Assembly (NCBI GenBank): GCA_964370965.1
Contig: CAYJLW010000075.1
Coordinates: forward strand, 1-20,689
DNA: 20,689 nucleotides
Direction of reading: 5' to 3'
Source: CAYJLW01 sp964370965
GTDB taxonomy: Bacteria; Actinomycetota; Acidimicrobiia; UBA2766
This document shows, piece after piece, positions 13,532 to 20,611 of this stretch. Each line of letters starts with the position of its first letter. The first letter of the stretch is position 1. Below the pieces are notes generated by a model. It did not search any database. It worked only from the letters and a program-made list of their open reading frames with translations, and was not told where the DNA came from. The position numbers and the translations under genes were made by a program.

Positions 13532-14298
13532 AGCTCAGCTTCGCCTACGGCGAGCTCGTCGCATTCCTGCTCGCCCTCGTGCGGGCCACGGCCTGGCTCG
13601 TTCTCCTCCCCGGCCTCGGCACCCGCATCGTGCCGGCGTACGTGAAGGTCGCCGTCGCCGCCGCCCTTGCCCTACCCATGGCCCCCCTGCTGGCCGCCGA
13701 GGCGCCCCCACCGGAACCCCTGGCCCTCCTCGGCGCCGTGGTGCTCCAGGTGATGATCGGCCTCGCCCTCGGCTTCGTCGCCCAGGTGCTCTTCTCCGTC
13801 TTCCAGGCGGCCGGCGACTTCGTCGACCTCTCGACGGGCTTCGCCATCGTCACGCTCTACGACCCCTTCTCGAACACCTCCTCGTCGCTCTTCGGACGCT
13901 TCTACCAGCTCGTGGCGGTCACCATCCTCTTCGCGTCGCACGGGCACCTGCTCCTCGTGCGGGGCTTCTACGCCTCCTTCCGCGCCGTGCCCCTGGGCGG
14001 CCCCCGCCTCGGCGCGCTCGACCGCCTCCTCACCCACGACGTGGCCGCGCTCTTCACGTCCGCCCTCCAGATCGCCGCGCCCATCCTCGGTGCCCTCTTC
14101 GTCACCGAGGTCGCGCTCGGCCTCCTCGCCCGGGCCGCCCCGCAGGCCAACGTGTTCCTCCTCGGCCTGCCCTTCAAGATCCTCCTCGGCTTCCTCCTCG
14201 TGGGCATCGCCGTGGCGTTCTTCCCCGGCACGCTCGACACGGTCCTGAAGAAGATCCTCGAGTCCGGGGCCGCCGTGACCCGCATCTTCACGGGGTGA
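13528..14298 (+). CDS. fliR: Flagellar export gate protein FliR
   Basis: A 256-residue, strongly hydrophobic protein with about six membrane segments. FliR features are GTRIVPAYVKVAVAAALALP near the N-terminus, GLALGFVAQVLFSVFQAAGD in the middle and NVFLLGLPFKILLGF before the last helices. One FliR joins five FliP and four FliQ in the export gate. It starts with a GTG inside the fliQ stop and ends 6 bases before flhB. Length and order are canonical. Confidence 0.95.
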   Translation: MKLSFAYGELVAFLLALVRATAWLVLLPGLGTRIVPAYVKVAVAAALALPMAPLLAAEAPPPEPLALLGAVVLQVMIGLALGFVAQVLFSVFQAAGDFVDLSTGFAIVTLYDPFSNTSSSLFGRFYQLVAVTILFASHGHLLLVRGFYASFRAVPLGGPRLGALDRLLTHDVAALFTSALQIAAPILGALFVTEVALGLLARAAPQANVFLLGLPFKILLGFLLVGIAVAFFPGTLDTVLKKILESGAAVTRIFTG

Positions 14299-14304
14299 GC
14301 GGAC

Positions 14305-15513
14305 GTGGCCGACCGCAGCAACAAGACCGAGGCCCCCACCCCCCGCCGCAAACGGGAGGCGCGCAAGCGGGGCCAGGTCCCTCGCTCGCCGGAGCTCGTC
14401 GCCTGGGCGTCCGTGCTCCTCCTCACGATTCTCGTGCAGTCGACGTTCCGGCGGGCGACGACGAGCCTCACAGCCCTCTTCGACCGGGCGGGCTTCCTGA
14501 TGGCGCACCCGGACCCGCGCGACGCGCTCTCCCTGCTGGCGTCCGGCCTCGCCGACGCCGTCGTCGTCCTCGGCCCCCTGGTCACGGTCCTCTTCGTCAT
14601 AGGCGTCGCCGGGAACGTCGCCCAGGTCGGGTTCATGTTCTCCAGCAAGTCCTTGAAGCCGGACCTCAAGCGCATGAACCCGCTCTCGGGGATCAAGAAG
14701 CTCATCTCCCCGGCGGGCGTCTGGGAGGGCGTGAAGGCGATGCTGAAGGCGGCGCTCCTCGGCTTCCTCGCCTACGGCGCGATCAAGGGCGCCCTGCCCG
14801 TCCTCATGGCGTCGGGCACCCCCCCGCTCGGCCAGGTCGCCTCGGTGGTGGGAGCGACGGTGTTGCGCTTCATCAGGGACGTCGCCCTGGTGGGGCTCGT
14901 CCTCGCCGTCGTCGACTACGCGTTGAACCGCCGCCGCCTGAACCGCCAGTTGCGCATGTCGAAGCGCGAGGTCAAGGAGGAGGTCCGCTCCAGCGAGGGC
15001 GACCCGCTCGTGAAGAGCACGATCCGCCAGATGCAGCGCCGCCTCAGCAAGCTCCGCATGATCGCCGAGGTGGGCAAGTCCGACGTCGTCGTCGTGAACC
15101 CGACCCACGTCGCCGTGGCGCTGAAGTACGAGGCGTCCCGCGGAGCGCCCCGGGTGCTCGCCAAGGGCCGGGAGGCCGTCGCCGCCCGCATCCGCGAGGA
15201 GGCCGAGCGCAAGAGCGTCCCGATTGTGCGCGACGCTCCCCTCGCGCGCACGCTCCACGCCGTGTGCGAGGTGGGCGACGAGATCCCGGCGTCGCTGTAC
15301 ACGGCGGTCGCCCGTCTCCTCGCCTTCGTCTTCGCCCTGCGCGCCCGCGGCCCCATGTTCGGGGTCGTGGACCTCGCGGGGGGGGGCAAGCGCACCCCCC
15401 CCCCCCCCGCCCCGCCCCCCCCCCCCCCCCGGGGGCCCGGCCCCCGGGGGGGGGGTCCCCCCCCCCCCCCCGCCGCCCCGTCCGCTCGCGCCGCCCGCCC
15501 AGGGGCTGCCTGA
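14305..15513 (+). CDS. flhB: Flagellar export switch protein FlhB, unreliable C-terminus
   Basis: The export apparatus protein that switches substrate class after autocleavage. The N-terminus SNKTEAPTPRRKREARKRGQ is the family hallmark, followed by four membrane helices. The cytoplasmic domain holds the autocleavage site Asn265-Pro-Thr-His268 in VVVNPTHVAVALKYE, then VPIVRDAPLARTLH. The conserved fold ends near residue 350 (ARLLAFVFALRARG). Beyond it the frame runs through G9, C14, C16, G10 and C15 homopolymers, giving an improbable Pro/Gly tail of about 40 residues until the TGA at 15511-15513. The true stop probably lies elsewhere, because any run-length error there shifts the frame. GTG start at 14305, 6 bases after fliR. 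Confidence 0.92.
   Translation: MADRSNKTEAPTPRRKREARKRGQVPRSPELVAWASVLLLTILVQSTFRRATTSLTALFDRAGFLMAHPDPRDALSLLASGLADAVVVLGPLVTVLFVIGVAGNVAQVGFMFSSKSLKPDLKRMNPLSGIKKLISPAGVWEGVKAMLKAALLGFLAYGAIKGALPVLMASGTPPLGQVASVVGATVLRFIRDVALVGLVLAVVDYALNRRRLNRQLRMSKREVKEEVRSSEGDPLVKSTIRQMQRRLSKLRMIAEVGKSDVVVVNPTHVAVALKYEASRGAPRVLAKGREAVAARIREEAERKSVPIVRDAPLARTLHAVCEVGDEIPASLYTAVARLLAFVFALRARGPMFGVVDLAGGGKRTPPPPAPPPPPPRGPGPRGGGPPPPPAAPSARAARPGAA
15378..15479. other. C/G homopolymer tract, probable sequence or assembly error
   Basis: About 100 bases are almost entirely C or G, including runs G9 (15378-15386), C14 (15395-15408), C16 (15415-15430), G10 (15446-15455) and C15 (15457-15471). Nothing else inside the window's genes looks like this; a similar tract ends the window. 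It falls at the 3' end of flhB and makes that C-terminus untrustworthy. Confidence 0.8.
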
Positions 15514-15515
15514 CC

Positions 15516-15563
15516 GTTCTGGGGAGCGGAAGCACGAGATACCGTTCCTGCGCTCCCCAGAGC
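15516..15563 (+). terminator. Strong stem-loop between flhB and flhA
   Basis: TCTGGGGAGCG (15518-15528) and CGCTCCCCAGA (15551-15561) pair perfectly over 11 bases, extended by a U-G and a G-C pair to 13, with a 22-base loop. It begins 3 bases after the annotated flhB stop. No T run follows, so termination is not proven; an attenuator or mRNA-stabilising hairpin is equally possible. With the 190-base gap after flhB it suggests a transcript boundary before flhA. Confidence 0.45.
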
Positions 15564-15626
15564 GGGGGCGCCGTGCCGCCCAACGTGACGGTATGTCCCG
15601 TTTTACTCAGGTCGGTGCCGGAACCG

Positions 15627-15634
15627 GCCGATAG
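15627..15634 (+). promoter_or_regulatory. Possible sigma-28 -10 box before flhA
   Basis: GCCGATAG matches 7 of 8 positions of the sigma-28 -10 consensus, but the -35 position 15 bases upstream reads CAGG. The leader to the flhA start would be about 60 bases. This is a plausible half-site in the only sizeable gap of the export-gate region, not a complete promoter. Confidence 0.25.
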
Positions 15635-15703
15635 AGGAGTTGGCGTCAGGGAGGACGTCTGTCGGTACCCACGGAGCGGGTGCGGCTCGGCCTGTGAGGT
15701 ACG

Positions 15704-17749
15704 TTGAAGTCCTCCCGCATCGGACAGATCGGGGTGCCCGCGGCGATCGTCTGCATCGTCGTGATGATGGTCGTGCCCCTGCCCACGGCGCTCCTCGACC
15801 TCCTCCTCGCCGTCAACATCACAGCCTCGATGCTCATCCTCCTCGTCACGATGTACGTGCGCCGGGCCCTGGACTTCTCGACGTTCCCCTCCCTGTTGCT
15901 CATCGCCACCCTGTTCCGCCTCGCCCTGAACGTGAGCTCGACCCGCCTCATCCTCCTGCACGGCTACGCCGGCCAGGTGATCGAGAGCTTCGGCCGCTTC
16001 GTGATCGGCGGTTCCCTGATCGTCGGCCTGGTCGTGTTCGTGATCCTCATCATCATCCAGTTCGTCGTGATCACGAACGGGTCCGGCCGTGTGGCCGAGG
16101 TCGCCGCCCGCTTCACGCTCGACGCCATGCCCGGCAAGCAGATGGCGATCGACGCCGATCTCAACGCAGGGATCCTCACCGACGAAGAGGCCCGGAAACG
16201 GCGCGAGGAGGTCGCCTCCGAGGCGGACTTCTACGGGGCGATGGACGGCGCCTCGAAGTTCGTGAAGGGCGACGCGATCGCGGCGATCATCATCGTGCTC
16301 GTGAACCTCTTCGGCGGCTTCGCCGTGGGCGTGCTCCAGAACAAGCTCTCGCTGGGGGAAGCGGTGAGCACCTACAGCCTCCTGAGCGTGGGCGAGGGGC
16401 TCGTGTCCCAGATCCCGGCCCTCCTCATCTCCATCGCCACGGGCCTCATCGTGACCCGTGTCGCCAGTGAGGAGGACATGGGCTCGGGGATGCTCGAGCA
16501 GTTCGGACGCCAGACCCGGGCCCTGCAGGTTGCCGGCGGCGCCGTCTCCGCCATGGCCCTCATACCGGGGCTCCCGAAGCTGCCCTTCCTCCTCGTGGGC
16601 ATCCCCCTGCTCTTCGTCGCCCGGCGGGCGGCCCGCGCGCCGGTCGCCGACCCGGACGAGGGGGAGACCGAGGAGCACGACGCCCCGGCCCCGGACTCCG
16701 CCGAGGCCCTCGTGGGGGAGATGCGCGTGGAGCCGCTGGAGCTCCACATCTCCTACGACCTCCTGGACCTCGTCGACCGCACCCGGGGCGGGGACCTCCT
16801 GGACCGTGTGAAGGCCCTGCGGCGCAAGACCGCCGCCGACCTCGGCGTCGTGATCCCGCCGGTGCGCACCCGGGACAACCTCGACCTGGCACCGGGCGTC
16901 TACGCGATCCGCGTCCACGGCGTCGAGGTCGCCCGGGGTGAGGCCCCGCCCGGCATGGTGCTCGTGCTCGGGGGCGACCTGGCGTCCCTCCCGGGGACCC
17001 CGTCGCGGGACCCTGTCTTCGGCCTGGAGGCGCTCTGGCTCCCGGTCGAGATGCAGGCCCAGGTGGAGATGGGCGGGGCCACGGTCGTCGACAGGGCGTC
17101 GGTGATCACCACCCACCTGTCGGAGGTCGTGCACCACCACGCCGGGAAGCTCCTCAGCCGCCAGGACGTGAAGAAGCTCGTCGACCTCATCCGCGAGACC
17201 GACCCCATCGTGGTGGAGGAGCTCACCCCCGCCCAGCTCACCCTGGGCGAGATCCAGGCGGTGCTCTGCACTCTCCTGGACGAGGGCGTGTGCGTGCGCG
17301 ACCTCGTGCGGGTCTTCGAGACAATCTCCGAGCGGGCCCGAATCAGCAAGGACGTGGACAGCCTGGTGGAGGCCGCCCGTGTGGCGCTGGGCCCGGCGAT
17401 CTCGCATTCCCTCGCCGACGGCGTCACCCTGCGCGTGATCACGATCGACCCGCTGGTGGAGCACGCCTTCCTCGAGGGGCTCCGCCACGACGAGGAGGGC
17501 GGTCTCCTCGCCATCGATCCGACGCGCACGGAGGCGTTCATGCGGGAGGCCTTCGCGATCCTCCAGAACGCGCAGCAACAGGGCTTCCACCCTGTGCTGG
17601 TCTGCTCGGCGCCGCTGCGCTCGGCCCTGCGCCGGCTCCTGGCGCCCGCCGTTCCTCAACTCCCCGTGCTGTCCTACCCCGAGTTGGGCGGCCAACTCGA
17701 GATCGAGACCGTGGGGGTGATCAGTCTTGCCGACGCTGCGGCACTATGA
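15704..17749 (+). CDS. flhA: Flagellar export gate protein FlhA
   Basis: A 681-residue protein forming the nonameric export gate ring. The N-terminal half has about eight membrane helices, beginning VCIVVMMVVPLPTALLDLLL. The FHIPEP-family cytoplasmic loop is present (RFTLDAMPGKQMAIDADLNA, about residues 136-155) with EADFYGAMDGASKFVKGDA. The C-terminal cytoplasmic domain (about 340-681), which docks chaperone-substrate complexes, contains LDLVDRTRGGDLLDRV, IDLVRETDP-like sequence and LVCSAPLRSALRRL. The start is a TTG at 15704 with GAGG 4 bases upstream; the next residues fit the normal FlhA start and no ATG or GTG is better placed. The 3' end overlaps the next gene by 23 bases. Confidence 0.95.
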   Translation: MKSSRIGQIGVPAAIVCIVVMMVVPLPTALLDLLLAVNITASMLILLVTMYVRRALDFSTFPSLLLIATLFRLALNVSSTRLILLHGYAGQVIESFGRFVIGGSLIVGLVVFVILIIIQFVVITNGSGRVAEVAARFTLDAMPGKQMAIDADLNAGILTDEEARKRREEVASEADFYGAMDGASKFVKGDAIAAIIIVLVNLFGGFAVGVLQNKLSLGEAVSTYSLLSVGEGLVSQIPALLISIATGLIVTRVASEEDMGSGMLEQFGRQTRALQVAGGAVSAMALIPGLPKLPFLLVGIPLLFVARRAARAPVADPDEGETEEHDAPAPDSAEALVGEMRVEPLELHISYDLLDLVDRTRGGDLLDRVKALRRKTAADLGVVIPPVRTRDNLDLAPGVYAIRVHGVEVARGEAPPGMVLVLGGDLASLPGTPSRDPVFGLEALWLPVEMQAQVEMGGATVVDRASVITTHLSEVVHHHAGKLLSRQDVKKLVDLIRETDPIVVEELTPAQLTLGEIQAVLCTLLDEGVCVRDLVRVFETISERARISKDVDSLVEAARVALGPAISHSLADGVTLRVITIDPLVEHAFLEGLRHDEEGGLLAIDPTRTEAFMREAFAILQNAQQQGFHPVLVCSAPLRSALRRLLAPAVPQLPVLSYPELGGQLEIETVGVISLADAAAL

Positions 17750-19155
17750 GGCGCCCGACGTCGAGACCCTCCTGCAGAGGATCCACGACGAGCTGGGCCC
17801 CTCCGCCACGATCCTGAAGCTGGAACGCGTCCGCCGCGGCGGGATCGGCGGCTTCTTCGCGAGAGAACACGTGGAGGCGACAGTGGAGGTGGCCGTGGAG
17901 GTCGCCGACGCACCCACGTCCGTTCTCGACCTCGCCGAGGCGGTGAACCAGGAGGAGGAGGCCCAGACGACGGTGTCCACGGAATCACGCATGTTCAGCG
18001 ACGTCCTCGCCGACCTCGTACGCCACACGGGCGCCGCAGAGGCGGCGGGAGCACAGGAGGGGAGATCCGGGGGCGACGACGCCCGGAGGTCCGCCGGCCG
18101 CGACGCGACCGGGCCGGACGCCCCGATCCCCGCCCCTCGCCCTGGCGGCCGCCTCCTGAGGAGCACCCCGATGGGCGGGCGCCCCGGCGGTGAGGACCTC
18201 CCCGCGGAACAGGACGCCGCGAAGGAGGAGGACCCCTCCGGTCACGGCACCCCCGCCGCGAAGGAACCCGCCCGGCGCGTGCCCGCCCCCCCCGCCACGA
18301 AGAGCGCCGCGCAGAAACGCCCCCGGGCGTCCCGCCCGCGCAAGGACCTCGCCCGCAGGGGCGGCGAGGTCACAACGGCTGCTCTGGGGAGGCTGGCCGC
18401 TCTCGGCCTCCCCGGGTCCCTGCGCCCGCCGCAGGGAGCGACCCATCTCGCCGCCGCCCTCCGGGAGAGCCTGGCCACCGTCGCCCCCGTCATCGCGCCG
18501 GCTCCGGGGCCGGGCGACGTGGTCGCCGCCGTCGGCCCCCTCGACGCCGCGACCGCGCTCGCCCGCGAGATCGCCGTCACCCTCGCCATCCCCCCGAACG
18601 CCGTCATCTTCGCCTCCCCCGAGCCCCCGGCCAACGCCACACCCNNNNNNNNNNGCAGCCCTGCTGTTTGGCCCGCGCCTCGTGCAGGCGCAATCGGTGG
18701 CCGCTGCCAACATCATTGAAACCGGCGTGGCCGCTACCCTCAACGCCCGCCGCAGCGCAGTGCCCCCGGCCACCGCCACACCCCCCTGGACCTGCCTCTC
18801 GACACCGGAGAGGGCCGAGCGGCGGCGGCGCAACCTGCGCCGCAAGGACGTCCCCGCCGTCGTGGTCGTCGAGTTCCCGGTCACGGCCCGGCGATCGGAC
18901 TGGGGCCGGCGGATGCTCGCCGCCCTCGACGTGGAGTCCGTGTGGGGCTGCGTCTCGGCCACGGTGAAGCCCGAGGACGTGGCGGGCTGGGTGGTGGCCC
19001 TCGGCGGCCTCGACGGCCTCGCCCTCACCGACCTCGACGCCACCGAGACGCCGGCAGCGCTGCTCGAGCTCGCCGTGGCGATCCACTCCCTCGACGGGCG
19101 TCCCGCCACGCCGGCCCTGTGGAGCGAGATGCTCATGGAGAGGATGCGGTCGTGA
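17727..19155 (+). CDS. flhF: FlhF-like protein without GTPase motifs, interrupted by an assembly gap
   Basis: Two pieces in different frames belong to one protein: 17727-18644 (306 codons) and 18784-19155 (123 codons). Joined across a duplicated 21-base segment they give 429 residues. The N-terminus (YEAPDVETLLQRIHDELGP, then GGFFAREHVEATVEV) is the FlhF B-domain pattern. A disordered linker (about 85-230) follows, then an SRP-GTPase-like domain. The nucleotide motifs are absent: the P-loop position reads VGPLDAATALA (269-279) instead of GxxxxGKT, and TKxD reads LTDLDAT. The C-terminus keeps the fold (WGCVSATVKPEDV, SLDGRPATPALW). FlhF normally sets the number and place of flagella with FlhG; here GTP control seems lost. 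The start is a TTG inside flhA. Confidence 0.75.
18624..18644 (+). repeat. 21-base duplicate, left copy
   Basis: Matches 18763-18783 at 20 of 21 positions (the single difference is at 18634 versus 18773). Both copies are read as Pro-Pro-Ala-(Asn/Thr)-Ala-Thr-Pro in the flhF frame. Abutting the N run, this is best explained as the same stretch represented twice at two contig ends. Confidence 0.85.
18645..18654. other. Assembly gap of ten Ns
   Basis: Ten unknown bases lie inside flhF. Reading frames change from one side to the other, so the nominal gap size is not meaningful. Confidence 0.99.
18655..18762. other. Anomalous 108-base segment, likely misplaced sequence
   Basis: Between the N run and the right copy of the duplicate, codon usage differs from every neighbour: TTT, CAA, ATT and GAA appear in a few dozen codons, whereas surrounding genes use TTC, CAG, ATC and GAG almost exclusively. 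The encoded stretch (ALLFGPRLVQAQSVAAANII onward) has no place in FlhF and I do not recognise it. It is probably a contaminant contig end or scaffolding filler; a genuine insertion is less likely. Confidence 0.65.
18763..18783 (+). repeat. 21-base duplicate, right copy
   Basis: Near-identical partner of 18624-18644. Splicing out everything between the copies restores the flhF frame directly into PWTCLSTPERAERR. Confidence 0.85.
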
Positions 19156-19487
19156 CCAGGGGTCCGGGGACCCCGACCCCGGAGGACGCCGCTGACGATG
19201 CCGCCGAGGAGGTCGCCGCCACCCTCGCCGGTGCCGCCGCCCCGCACCGGAACGCGGGGCGCTGCGCGCTGGTGCTCGCCCTGGCCACGTTGTTGTGGCT
19301 CCCCTCGAGCGCCATGATGCTCAGGGGCGACGTGGACCCCCTCACCGCCGGGGTCCGCTTCGTCGTCGCCTTGGTGCTCGCCGCCCTCGGCGTGGGAGCC
19401 GTGGGAGCCCTCGTCGACCGCTACCGCTTCGGCTACGCCCCCCCGGCTGCTCCGGAGCCCACGGACACCGAGGCCGAGACGGGGTAG
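19152..19487 (+). CDS. Small two-helix membrane protein
   Basis: A 111-residue protein I do not recognise. An acidic Ala-rich N-terminus (1-30) precedes two hydrophobic helices (about 37-57 and 66-88), then a short basic stretch (DRYRFGY) and a Pro/Glu/Thr tail. The GTG start overlaps the flhF stop (GTGA), so it is the last gene of the flagellar unit. Its position suggests a role beside FlhF at the membrane, but the sequence gives no specific function. Third-position G/C matches the neighbours, supporting it as a real gene. Confidence 0.7.
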   Translation: MTRGPGTPTPEDAADDAAEEVAATLAGAAAPHRNAGRCALVLALATLLWLPSSAMMLRGDVDPLTAGVRFVVALVLAALGVGAVGALVDRYRFGYAPPAAPEPTDTEAETG

Positions 19488-19500
19488 GCGCCGCCGGCGC
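19488..19500 (+). terminator. Short hairpin after the last plus-strand gene
   Basis: GCGCC-GCC-GGCGC begins directly after the TAG at 19485-19487: a 5-base stem with a 3-base loop and no T run. It sits between the plus-strand unit and a convergent minus-strand gene, where a terminator is expected. Weak on its own. Confidence 0.3.
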
Positions 19501-19545
19501 GCTCGATGGACGTCTCGCGTGGGGCGAGCCCGGGGGCGGGAGTCC

Positions 19546-19863
19546 TCACACCCGGGAGAGGTCGCCCTCAGCGCCCGCGAGATGCGGGCAACTCGCGCAG
19601 GGGACGGCGCCTTCGCCCCGGAGGGCGCAGCCGGGACGCGGCCTCGCGACGGGCTCGTCGAGGAGCTCGGCGGCCTCCGTGAGGCGCCTGCAGAAGAGCG
19701 TCTCCCCGCCGGCCCGCCCGGAGGTGAGGGCCCCGTAGCGGACCCGGCCCGGCCCGGGGGAGGCGAAACGGAACCGCCTCGCCGCCTTCGGCGCCCTGCT
19801 GTCCCGGACGCGGCGGCGATCTCCGGTGCGGGCGCGTGGCCCGCGCATCGACCCGTGGATCAT
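19546..19863 (-). CDS. Hypothetical small Cys-containing protein
   Basis: A 105-residue frame I do not recognise. The N-terminal 40 residues are Arg-rich. The C-terminal part carries Cys58 (ETLFCRRLTEAAELLDE), Cys79 (PGCALRG) and a CxxC at 89-92 (PCASCPHL), which might bind a metal. Support for coding: third positions are overwhelmingly G or C in this frame, GAGGGGGAAC precedes the ATG at 19863, and a promoter-like sequence lies about 100 bases upstream. The open frame extends to 19974, but that overlaps the promoter. A plus-strand frame over the same stretch (19519-19935) has no ribosome site. Confidence 0.5.
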   Translation of the reverse strand: MIHGSMRGPRARTGDRRRVRDSRAPKAARRFRFASPGPGRVRYGALTSGRAGGETLFCRRLTEAAELLDEPVARPRPGCALRGEGAVPCASCPHLAGAEGDLSRV

Positions 19864-19964
19864 CAGTTCCCCCTCGTGCGTGTCCCGTGTACCGTCCCGC
19901 GCTCCCGGCCCCGCCGCCCCTGCGGCCGTACCTGAGCCCTCAGCGCAACTGAACCAACCGGGGC

Positions 19965-19993
19965 AGACTAGCACGAAATAACGGGGGCGTCAC
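19965..19993 (-). promoter_or_regulatory. Vegetative-type promoter for the minus-strand small gene
   Basis: Read on the minus strand: GTGACG (19993-19988), 17 bases, TAGTCT (19970-19965), close to the actinobacterial housekeeping pattern TTGACN-N17-TANNNT. Transcription would begin near 19958, giving a leader of about 95 bases before the ATG at 19863. The AT-rich spot around 19975-19981 stands out from its surroundings. The rest of 19864-20046 shows nothing recognisable. Confidence 0.45.
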
Positions 19994-20046
19994 CACCCAT
20001 CGCGGCGGTGCCGCCACTGGTCGCGAGCGGGAGAGGGGGCGCTCCC

Positions 20047-20466
20047 TCAGGCGTGTTCGCGGGTGATCCCGGCCCGTTCCAGGACGGCGGCCGGGACGTG
20101 GGCGTCGCGCCAGGCGCGGTAGCTGATGCCCTTGCGGCGCGAGAACGACTTCGCCACCCGCACGAACTCGTCCTCGAGTCCGGCCGTCTCGTCGACGGAG
20201 CCGGCGTGTGTGAGCTTCTCTCGGAGGTCGAGCTCTTCCTGGCGGAGCTCCACCCACACCAGGGGGTCGGTCTCGACCTCGAGGCGCCGGACGACCTCCC
20301 CCACGCGGACACGGGCCCTTTCCAGGTCGACCTTGCGGCCGGGACGGCCCTTGCGACGCAGCGACTCCAGGTAGCGCCGCACGACGATCCCCTCGGAGCG
20401 CCCCCGGGCGATGGCGTCGCGGTGCGCCTCACTCAACGAACGCTTGCTTTCCTCTGTCGTACCCAT
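20047..20466 (-). CDS. Conserved hypothetical protein, actinobacterial-type
   Basis: A 139-residue, highly charged protein without membrane segments. I recall similar uncharacterised proteins in Actinobacteria, with the same order of blocks: an N-terminal EAHRDAIARGRSEGIVVRRY, a basic stretch KGRPGRK (about 39-45, resembling an AT-hook core), a helical middle (VELRQEELDLREKL) and a conserved end RRKGISYRAWRDAHVPAAVL ahead of ERAGI. The repeated helical pattern suggests a coiled coil, and the basic motif hints at nucleic-acid contact; neither is shown. The ATG at 20466 has GGAGG a few bases upstream on the minus strand. It is divergent from nothing in view and not part of the flagellar unit. 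Confidence 0.8.
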   Translation of the reverse strand: MGTTEESKRSLSEAHRDAIARGRSEGIVVRRYLESLRRKGRPGRKVDLERARVRVGEVVRRLEVETDPLVWVELRQEELDLREKLTHAGSVDETAGLEDEFVRVAKSFSRRKGISYRAWRDAHVPAAVLERAGITREHA

Positions 20467-20538
20467 CCTGACCCTCCGTGGCCACCAGATGCAGGCGCCC
20501 CACCACTGTAGGTGCTGTCAAGTCCCGATTCGGCCATA

Positions 20539-20565
20539 ATCGTAGCGCGCTTGAGAGATTGTGAA
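20539..20565 (-). promoter_or_regulatory. Possible promoter for the 139-residue protein
   Basis: On the minus strand a TACGAT -10-like box (20544-20539) follows TTCACA (20565-20560) with a 15-base spacer, shorter than ideal. It lies in the least GC-rich stretch of the right end. A TTGACA at 20521-20516 has no matching -10 box. Tentative. Confidence 0.25.
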
Positions 20566-20611
20566 CAGCAACGGTCTCTCAACGGACGCCCTGGTTCTCC
20601 CCAACGGCGGA

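Noticed and set aside
15044..17695. 883-codon open frame on the minus strand
   Set aside because: It is antisense to flhA and flhB; long antisense frames are expected in such GC-rich coding DNA, and its composition (His/Asp/Glu/Arg-rich) is typical of a shadow.
18624..18783. Insertion sequence with a 21-base target-site duplication in flhF
   Set aside because: No transposase or terminal inverted repeats are visible, 21 bases is an unusual duplication length, and the Ns point to scaffolding. Kept only as an alternative.
19519..19935. 138-codon plus-strand frame after the flagellar genes
   Set aside because: No ribosome site, no recognisable motif, and the opposite strand has better coding signals.
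20516..20521. TTGACA on the minus strand as a -35 box for the 139-residue protein
   Set aside because: The sequence 17-18 bases downstream is GC-rich (GCGCCT) with no resemblance to a -10 box.
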